A DNA stretch of 64,000 nt, taken from Bacteroidetes bacterium 2013_40CM_41_45 (lineage in GTDB: Bacteria; Bacteroidota; Bacteroidia; AKYH767-A; 2013-40CM-41-45). The first letter of the stretch is position 1; each line of letters starts with the position of its first letter. The notes below the pieces were generated by a model. That model ran no database searches. It saw only the letters and a list, made by a program, of their open reading frames with translations, and had not been told where the DNA came from. The DNA lies in assembly GCA_002215675.1 (NCBI GenBank), contig NGFH01000004.1, forward strand, positions 124,001-188,000, written 5' to 3'. Below, piece by piece: positions 10,107 through 15,644 of this stretch. The translations under genes were made by a program, and so were the position numbers.

Positions 10107-10147
10107 GATTGTTGATTATTGTTTATTGATTTATTGATTTATTGATT
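10107..10147. repeat. TTGAT-type 7/8-base array between nusA and DUF1801
   Basis: The gap is almost entirely made of TGATTGT/TGATTAT/TGTTTAT heptamers that pass into repeated 8-base TGATTTAT units. The TTGAT core is shared, in the same orientation, with the perfect TTGATAA array on the other side of the DUF1801 gene. Confidence 0.65.
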
Positions 10148-10148
10148 T

Positions 10149-10580
10149 TTAAGCGTTCTGTAATTTTTCTTTTCCATAAAAACTTCCTGCATATCCTTTC
10201 TCAATAATTTTCTTCAGCACATTCGTATCAACTTCAGAAAGCTTGTTGATATACAGACACGACTGCCCCGTTTTATGCTTACCCAGTTTCTTCAGTAATT
10301 CTCCTTGTTCTTTTGAATTGCATAAAACATACAGCGTTAAATTTTGCTTGCGTGGTGAAAAACCAATCTTCATCCAGTCAAGTTCGCGTCCCGAAGGGTA
10401 TTTTAAATGAACATTTCCGAAACCGATAATACTTGGTCCCCACATCGCCGGATTCTCTCCCGTTACTTTTTTCATCAACTCAAGAACCGAAAAGCTGTCA
10501 TCGCGTTTCTGCTTATCCTTTATGGCACTCAGAAACCCTTCAACACTTGCCGTATTCTGTTTTGTTTTTAGTTCAGCCAC
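10149..10580 (-). CDS. DUF1801 domain protein
   Basis: A small cytoplasmic protein of 143 residues, similar in pattern to DUF1801 (YdhG-like) proteins. MWGPSIIGFGN, a Tyr/Pro stretch and DWMKIGFSPRKQNLTLYVLC are the recognisable core. The biochemical role of the family is unknown; related folds bind small ligands or metals. It sits between rimP and nusA, which are normally adjacent, in the same orientation, and both of its gaps consist of TTGAT-type tandem arrays. This suggests it was inserted into the operon. No toxin or nuclease motif is visible. The ATG at 10580 starts MAELKTKQNTASVEGFL, a normal family beginning. Confidence 0.8.
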   Translation of the reverse strand: MAELKTKQNTASVEGFLSAIKDKQKRDDSFSVLELMKKVTGENPAMWGPSIIGFGNVHLKYPSGRELDWMKIGFSPRKQNLTLYVLCNSKEQGELLKKLGKHKTGQSCLYINKLSEVDTNVLKKIIEKGYAGSFYGKEKLQNA

Positions 10581-10587
10581 TTTTTAA

Positions 10588-10629
10588 TTGATAATTGATA
10601 ATTGATAATTGATAATTGATAATTGATAA
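10588..10629 (+). repeat. Perfect (TTGATAA)x6 array between DUF1801 and rimP
   Basis: Six exact copies of TTGATAA occupy the gap completely. The last unit ends one base before the rimP stop codon and the first begins eight bases before the DUF1801 start. Perfect identity of the units suggests recent expansion. Confidence 0.95.
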
Positions 10630-10630
10630 T

Positions 10631-11113
10631 TTAAAATCTAAACACAACTTTTGTTTCCTTCACTTCATTCATCGGTATCCTTCTGTAATGCACTTGCGAA
10701 GATTTTTTCCCGTTGTCTCTCACCGAAACGGTTTCTTCAATCACTACTTCGTTTTCGTCAGCGCTTTTTAATATTCCTTCTCTTCTTAAACCGTCTTTAG
10801 TAATAATACCCACTAACTTTCCGATTCTTCGCTGGTATTGAGGCAGCACTTTCAGCGGTTCATCCATTCCGGGTGATGAAACTTCTATCCCGAATTTTTC
10901 CAGCACACCTCTTCCTTCCAGTTTATTAATCAGCTCCTTGTTAACCTCGGCACATTCTTCTATCTGTATACCTGAAGGTTTGTCGAGAAGCACCTTAATT
11001 TTTCCCGGGCTCACTTTAATATCAACAATAAAACAATCGCTTCCCGCCAGCTTGCTGCTTACTATTTCCTTTATTTCTCCTTCCGTAACGTTCATCCCCA
11101 TTGTTTTGAGCAT
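10631..11113 (-). CDS. rimP: Ribosome maturation factor RimP
   Basis: RimP helps assemble the 30S subunit. The 160-residue protein has the alpha/beta N-terminal domain (about 10-85; LLDKPSGIQIEECAEVNKEL, then FGIEVSSPGMDEPLK) and the SH3-like C-terminal domain (KLVGIITKDGLRREGILKSA). The pattern SSPG.D.PLK is diagnostic. The first possible ATG (11113) touches a terminator-like hairpin; the ATG at 11095 (MNVTEGEIKEIV) would clear it and also fits the family start, so the true start may be six codons shorter. It heads the rimP-DUF1801-nusA-infB operon and has its own minus-7 box upstream. Confidence 0.93.
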   Translation of the reverse strand: MLKTMGMNVTEGEIKEIVSSKLAGSDCFIVDIKVSPGKIKVLLDKPSGIQIEECAEVNKELINKLEGRGVLEKFGIEVSSPGMDEPLKVLPQYQRRIGKLVGIITKDGLRREGILKSADENEVVIEETVSVRDNGKKSSQVHYRRIPMNEVKETKVVFRF

Positions 11114-11137
11114 AAAAAAAGGGGCTTATCCCCTTTT
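11114..11137 (-). promoter_or_regulatory. Terminator-like hairpin in the rimP leader (possible attenuator)
   Basis: On the minus strand AAAAGGGG and CCCCTTTT pair around a 5-base loop, and the stem runs straight into seven T and then the first rimP ATG. This is the layout of an intrinsic terminator placed between a promoter and the operon's first gene. The upstream T9SS gene already has its own terminator at 11288-11324. Confidence 0.65.
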
Positions 11138-11164
11138 CATCATTATACCATCAAAAATACTGCG

Positions 11165-11172
11165 CAAAGATA
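11165..11172 (-). promoter_or_regulatory. Candidate minus-7 box for the rimP operon
   Basis: The minus strand reads TATCTTTG, a full match to TAnnTTTG. A TTTG lies 11 bases further upstream, closer than the usual 19. A start near 11158 would give a leader of about 45 bases that contains the hairpin at 11114-11137. Confidence 0.5.
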
Positions 11173-11287
11173 ATCATTTTTTCCAAATTAAGTATGGATA
11201 TTTCATACTGCTAAATCTTCATTTTATACTGCCATCCCATGAACGAAATAATTTGAAATTGCAATAAATTTAAAGCATTTTGCTTAA

Positions 11288-11324
11288 AATAAAAAAAGCC
11301 ACACATCTATTGACGCATGGCTTG
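11288..11324 (-). terminator. Intrinsic terminator after the T9SS cargo gene
   Basis: On the minus strand AAGCCA pairs with TGGCTT around a 15-base loop and is followed by a T-rich run (seven T, A, four T). It starts about 20 bases past the stop of the gene ending at 11345. Confidence 0.8.
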
Positions 11325-11344
11325 AAAAAGCGAGAAACGTGAAA

Positions 11345-12775
11345 TTATTCTTTCACAAACCGGCTGCGGAAAACTCCCGCTGCTCCTGATAGTTCGCTTA
11401 CATAAATACCTGGCTGCAAACCTGAAACATCAAGATGTTCAATGTTGCCTGCCAGATGCAGCAATTTTTCTTTCACAATTCTTCCTGTAATATCATAAAT
11501 CGCTAACCGGATTTCAGAAATAGAATTTTTATCAACTATAACATTGAGAACATTATGAACAGGATTAGGATATGTAAATCCTGTCTGTATTGAATTGGAG
11601 AGGGAATTATTAATTCCTGTCAGCTGCGATTTAAAAGCTATGTTATCCACTTTAAAATCAGAGCCGATAAAAGAAAGTGCTGTGTCGTTCCATGAGGACG
11701 ATTGCAATTGAATGATGACCGTATCAACAGGAGAGCCCATGTTGAATGGAAGTTCTGCATATTGATAGGTAGAAGCAGGAGTGTAAATATTCTTGTTTGT
11801 GCCCGACACGATATTCCCATTGTATTTGAACGTGAGATTTACCTGAGCGGAATCGCTGCCAGAAGGTGCATACTTATACCAGAATGAAAGCGTGTCAAGC
11901 TGGTTAGAAAATGGATATCCGCCCTGCCATGTGCAAGAAGGGCCATTACCACTGCAGTACCCGGTACCAACCTGTCCGGCCTGGGCAGCGGGATTACCAT
12001 TATTGTCACCCAAATACGTTTGTAATTCCATTGCATAAGTCCCTGCATATGCATCGGTGGTCCTGTTAAAGCCCTGTCCGTGCCCGCCGGAAATATACCA
12101 ACTGTTTGGGGTATTTATCGTCTGGCTTAGCCACTGCTCAAAGTCGCCATTGAATGCTGCGGGCTGGCTTGCAGCTGTAAATGAAACGCTGTCAAGCTGG
12201 AGCATGCTTCCGTTTACTGCATAGTTATTGAGGGCATCGCTGGAGATAGCCGCAAAAATCACGGTGTCAGGAGTTGTAAAAAGAGGTGGCGAGAACGTAA
12301 AGGAGAAAGACGTATAGGTATTATGAGTGCCTGCAAATTTATAGCTGTAAAACCCTACAGGACTTCCAGCAGCCCTGAACACAGCGAGAACGCCTCCTGA
12401 ATCACCGGGCATAATATTCGATTTGTAGTATCCTTTCATTCCGGTAGCCATTTGGTTATAAGGTATTCCGCCTGTCCAGGTCAGCGGATTACCGTTTGTA
12501 CTTGTGGCATTCACAATATACCCGAAACACGTATCGGTTGCAGTGGTATGGGTGGTTAGCTGAATGGCATACGCGCCGTGGTAAAAATCGGTGGTCTTCA
12601 CGCAATTAAAAGGAGCATTGCATTTAAAGAACGCTTCGGGATTTGAATTTTGTACATAACCCTGCGGATAGTCATATGTTGCAGATGTCCAGTTTTCAAA
12701 ACCCCCATTGGGAACGGACTGGCCATAAAGCAATGTTTGTGTAAGAAGTGCAATGAAGAATAAAATTTTTTTCAT
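11345..12775 (-). CDS. Secreted protein with type IX sorting tail
   Basis: An exported protein of 476 residues with signal peptide MKKILFFIALLTQTLLYGQS. The mature part holds two similar modules, beginning VPNGGFENWTSATYDYPQGY near residue 21 and AAFNGDFEQWLSQTINTPNSW near 210. Both contain a Tyr-Ala-Xaa-Leu-Gln element, as in carbohydrate-binding-like jelly-roll domains of Bacteroidetes surface proteins. The last 80 residues are a type A T9SS sorting domain (TYPNPVHNVLNVIVD, YDITGRIVKE, LQPGIYVSEL). The protein is therefore expected to cross the outer membrane by the type IX system. No enzyme motif is visible; a binding or adhesive role is an inference from architecture. It has its own promoter and terminator and is probably transcribed alone. 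Confidence 0.85.
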   Translation of the reverse strand: MKKILFFIALLTQTLLYGQSVPNGGFENWTSATYDYPQGYVQNSNPEAFFKCNAPFNCVKTTDFYHGAYAIQLTTHTTATDTCFGYIVNATSTNGNPLTWTGGIPYNQMATGMKGYYKSNIMPGDSGGVLAVFRAAGSPVGFYSYKFAGTHNTYTSFSFTFSPPLFTTPDTVIFAAISSDALNNYAVNGSMLQLDSVSFTAASQPAAFNGDFEQWLSQTINTPNSWYISGGHGQGFNRTTDAYAGTYAMELQTYLGDNNGNPAAQAGQVGTGYCSGNGPSCTWQGGYPFSNQLDTLSFWYKYAPSGSDSAQVNLTFKYNGNIVSGTNKNIYTPASTYQYAELPFNMGSPVDTVIIQLQSSSWNDTALSFIGSDFKVDNIAFKSQLTGINNSLSNSIQTGFTYPNPVHNVLNVIVDKNSISEIRLAIYDITGRIVKEKLLHLAGNIEHLDVSGLQPGIYVSELSGAAGVFRSRFVKE

Positions 12776-12815
12776 GGATATTTGGTTTAAGAGTTAGATA
12801 AAATTTTTGTTGCGC

Positions 12816-12823
12816 CAAAACTA
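12816..12823 (-). promoter_or_regulatory. Candidate minus-7 box for the T9SS cargo gene
   Basis: The minus strand reads TAGTTTTG, a full match to TAnnTTTG, about 40 bases before the ATG at 12775. A perfect 8-bp inverted repeat (TTACTAAA at 12839-12846 with TTTAGTAA at 12858-12865) lies where the minus-33 region would fall and could be an operator. Confidence 0.45.
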
Positions 12824-12924
12824 TGGTGGCCATCTGCCTTACTAAATCCATTCGCCTTTTAGTAATAAACAGACTTGTAAACAGTAAAGAGATTATGGAT
12901 GCGCGGACCGTAAGTTCAAATTTC

Positions 12925-12932
12925 TACATTTG
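12925..12932 (+). promoter_or_regulatory. Candidate minus-7 box for prfB
   Basis: TACATTTG matches TAnnTTTG exactly and ends 6 bases before the prfB ATG at 12939. Transcription from it would start at or next to the ATG, giving a leaderless message. No clear minus-33 element is visible. Confidence 0.5.
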
Positions 12933-12938
12933 CGCCCC

Positions 12939-14025
12939 ATGACGACAGAACAATTAAAAGAGCTTAGAGAGCGCACGGAAGCGCTTAGGAGGCATCTTTG
13001 ACGTACAGGGCAAGCTGAAAAAAATTTCGGTAGAAGAGGAACTTACCCACGAACCCGATTTCTGGAATAACCCCAGGGAGGCGCAGAACGTGATGCGCGC
13101 TATTAAGCAGAAAAAAAATATTACCGAAGCATTCGACAATGTAAATTCATCGGTGGAAGACCTTGCGGTGATGTATGATTTCTTTAAGCAAGGCGAGGCG
13201 AGTGAGGCGGAAGTAGAAAAACATTACCAGGAATCACTGCGAATGGTGGAGGGGCTTGAATTTAAGAGAATGTTGGGGGCGGAAGAAGATGTGATGGGGG
13301 CTGTGCTCAACATCAATTCCGGTGCCGGTGGAACAGAAAGCCAGGACTGGGCTGAAATGCTTATGCGCATGTATATCCGCTGGGGAGAGCAGAATGGCTA
13401 TAAGGTTTCACAACTGGATTACCAGGCAGGCGAGGGCGCAGGAATAAAATCAGCTGCGTTGGAATTCGAAGGCGATTATGCGTACGGTTATTTGAAAGGC
13501 GAGAGCGGTGTGCATCGCTTGGTTCGTATTTCCCCGTTTGATTCCAATGCAAGGCGGCATACTTCATTTGCATCGGTGTTTGCCTATCCGTTAGTAGATG
13601 ATACAATCCATATTGAAATAAATCCTTCTGATATTTCGTGGGATACATTCCGTTCGGGTGGAAAAGGCGGACAGAATGTGAACAAGGTAGAAACCGCCGT
13701 GCGTCTGCATCATGCTCCATCAGGAATCATTATCGAATGTCAGCAGGAACGTTCGCAGACACAGAACAAGGAAAAAGCTTTGAAGATGCTTAAGTCGCAA
13801 TTGTATGAGCTTGAAATCCGCAAGCGCAACGATGCCAAGGCGATAACGGAAGCAGGCAAGCTGAAAATTGAATGGGGTTCGCAAATCCGAAACTATGTAA
13901 TGCATCCCTATAAGCTTGTAAAAGATTTGCGCACGGGAGTGGAAACTTCCAATGTGCAAAGCGTAATGGATGGAGGCCTGATGGATTTTATGAAAGCGTA
14001 CCTGATGAAATTTGGCGCGAATTAA
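12939..14025 (+). CDS. prfB: Peptide chain release factor 2, with programmed +1 frameshift
   Basis: RF2 releases finished proteins at UGA and UAA stop codons. The gene begins [20 protein letters not shown] and hits an in-frame TGA at 12999-13001. A +1 shift on CTT-T continues as [14 protein letters not shown], giving a 361-residue protein of normal length. Reading only the second frame would start falsely at 13090. The stop-codon-recognition tripeptide SPF is at about 198-200, the RF2 form (RF1 has PxT), and the catalytic GGQ is at 243-245. Domain 1 helices, the codon-recognition domain and the GGQ domain are all intact. The frameshift makes RF2 control its own level, because slow UGA termination favours the shift. 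Confidence 0.96.
12987..13002 (+). other. prfB programmed +1 frameshift site
   Basis: The site has the classic layout: a Shine-Dalgarno-like AGGAGG (12987-12992), a three-base spacer, the slippery CTT codon (12996-12998), the stop TGA (12999-13001) and a following C. Genes in this phylum rarely use Shine-Dalgarno sequences for initiation, so an intact AGGAGG here is functionally telling. Confidence 0.93.
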
Positions 14026-14056
14026 AAAAATTGAAACAAAAAGTAAATTACGATAG

Positions 14057-14121
14057 AGACACAAAGGCACGGAGTTAATATTTCCCTGTGCCACTGTGCC
14101 TCCGTGGTGAAAACTTTTATA
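14057..14121. repeat. 8-base-period inverted repeat after prfB
   Basis: The left arm has CACAAAGG and CACGGAGT, and the right arm has GTGCCACTGTGC and CTCCGTGG, so the arms pair as CACGGAG with CTCCGTG and similar words. The right arm has an 8-base period. CACGGAGGCACAG-type repeats are common in intergenic DNA of many environmental bacteria. It could also act as a bidirectional terminator. Confidence 0.7.
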
Positions 14122-14173
14122 ACGAACAGAGTTCCAATTTCTTTTCTTTGTAACCAATAACCTAAAAATAAAA

Positions 14174-14431
14174 ATGAAAAAACACATTCTCCTTTTTGCT
14201 ACAGGTATCATTATGCTGGTCGCGTGTAAACCTTCTACTAAAAGCAATGATAATAAAGATGCAAAAGTTCGGGCAACATCGGATTCAACACAGATTTTTA
14301 ATCTTGATACTGCAGCACTTGCCGCGGGTACGGTATATTATCAGTGCCCGATGGACCCTGAAGAAATTTCTGACAAACCCGGTGTCTGTCCAAAGTGTGG
14401 AATGGATTTAGAGCAAGTGGTAAAACATTAA
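14174..14431 (+). CDS. Small lipoprotein with heavy-metal-binding domain
   Basis: An 85-residue exported lipoprotein. The signal peptide ends in a lipobox (MLVAC, Cys about 18), so it should be anchored to a membrane. The C-terminal 30 residues form the heavy-metal-binding domain often found in CusB-type efflux adaptors and P-type ATPases: YYQCPMDPEEISDKPGVCPK followed by CGMDL. The three Cys and neighbouring Met are the likely ligands, for copper or another soft metal. As a stand-alone lipoprotein it may be a periplasmic metal sponge or chaperone. No metal transporter is next to it. The ATG at 14174 gives the complete signal peptide. Confidence 0.85.
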   Translation: MKKHILLFATGIIMLVACKPSTKSNDNKDAKVRATSDSTQIFNLDTAALAAGTVYYQCPMDPEEISDKPGVCPKCGMDLEQVVKH

Positions 14432-14477
14432 ATTTATTTTTTCATTGTACATTATGCTTAATACATAATACTTTTTT

Positions 14478-15641
14478 ATGCCTCGAATTTTAATTATAGA
14501 TGACGAGAAAGCCATCCGCAATACGCTGAAAGATATTCTTACGTATGAAAAGTTTGAAGTGGACGAAGCGGCAGATGGTGCGGAAGGTGTGAAGAAAGTT
14601 GAGACGCAACACTATGATGTTGTGTTGTGCGATATAAAAATGTCGAGGATGGATGGTATGGAAGCGCTTTCAAAAATTCTTGCTGCAAAACCAGACATGC
14701 CTGTGGTTATGATATCAGGTCACGGGAATATTGAAACAGCAGTTGAAGCGCTCAAGAAGGGCGCGTATGATTACATTGCCAAGCCGCCCGATTTAAACCG
14801 GCTTCTTGTAACGGTCCGCAATGCGCTCGACCGCACATCGCTGGTCACGGAAACAAAAACACTGAAGAAAAAAATCTTCAAAACCCGTGATATGGTAGGC
14901 GATTCTGTGGAGATGAAAAAAATCAAAGAGCTTATTGAAAAAGTAGCTCCAACCGATGCGCGTGTGCTTATTACCGGTGATAACGGAACGGGAAAAGAAT
15001 TAGTTGCTAGATGGATTCATGAGAAAAGCAAAAGAGGAAATGCAGCACTGGTAGAAGTGAACTGCGCAGCGATACCATCTGAATTAATTGAGAGCGAATT
15101 GTTCGGGCATGAGAAGGGTTCGTTCACTTCTGCTATTAAGCAGCGCATCGGAAAATTTGAACTGGCAAACGACAGCACACTTTTCCTGGATGAAGTAGGG
15201 GATATGAGCTTATCAGCACAGGCGAAGGTATTGCGGGCTTTACAGGAAAATAAAATTACCCGCGTAGGCGGAGAAAAAGATATAACGGTTAACCCGCGCG
15301 TGATTGCCGCTACCAACAAAGACCTTAAAAAAGAAATAGAGAAAGGAGCGTTCCGCGAAGACTTATATCACCGCCTTAGTGTGATTGTGATTCACGTCCC
15401 TTCATTGAGCGAACGCAAGGAAGATATTCCTCTTATTGCTGAAACATTTTTGAAAGAAATCTGCACTGATTATGGCATGGCGCAAAAGTCATTTACTACC
15501 GATGCGCTTAAAGAGCTGCAAAAACTACCCTGGACCGGCAATATCCGCGAGTTGCACAACGTGATAGAGCGCCTCGTAATCCTCAGCGACAAAAAAATCA
15601 CTGACACGGATGTGAAAGCGCATGCAGTAGCGGTAAGCTAA
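14478..15641 (+). CDS. Response regulator with sigma-54-type AAA+ domain, no DNA-binding domain
   Basis: An NtrC-like protein of 387 residues. The receiver domain (1-120) has the acidic pair D8/D9 and the phospho-acceptor D52 in VVLCDIKMSRMDG. The AAA+ domain (about 140-370) has Walker A GDNGTGKE, Walker B TLFLDEVGDM and the R-finger region. The sigma-54-contacting loop reads GSFTSA instead of the usual GAFTGA. The chain stops just after the AAA+ lid, so the Fis-type helix-turn-helix of most relatives is missing. It may act without binding an enhancer, or by contacting another protein. No sensor kinase gene is adjacent. Its stop lies 3 bases from the convergent alaS stop. Confidence 0.88.
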   Translation: MPRILIIDDEKAIRNTLKDILTYEKFEVDEAADGAEGVKKVETQHYDVVLCDIKMSRMDGMEALSKILAAKPDMPVVMISGHGNIETAVEALKKGAYDYIAKPPDLNRLLVTVRNALDRTSLVTETKTLKKKIFKTRDMVGDSVEMKKIKELIEKVAPTDARVLITGDNGTGKELVARWIHEKSKRGNAALVEVNCAAIPSELIESELFGHEKGSFTSAIKQRIGKFELANDSTLFLDEVGDMSLSAQAKVLRALQENKITRVGGEKDITVNPRVIAATNKDLKKEIEKGAFREDLYHRLSVIVIHVPSLSERKEDIPLIAETFLKEICTDYGMAQKSFTTDALKELQKLPWTGNIRELHNVIERLVILSDKKITDTDVKAHAVAVS

Positions 15642-15644
15642 AGT

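Noticed and set aside
10588-10629. The tandem TTGATAA array as a CRISPR or a plasmid-type iteron origin
   Set aside because: Units are 7 bases with no spacers, and no replication protein or cas gene is near. The gap is too short for either.
12939-13001. A short frame ending in TGA, suggesting prfB is a broken gene
   Set aside because: The CTT-TGA-C context with AGGAGG upstream is the conserved programmed frameshift site of prfB, and the +1 frame continues as a complete RF2.
13361-13720. Antisense frame of 119 codons within prfB
   Set aside because: It is opposite conserved RF2 sequence including the codon-recognition and GGQ region; no independent coding signal.
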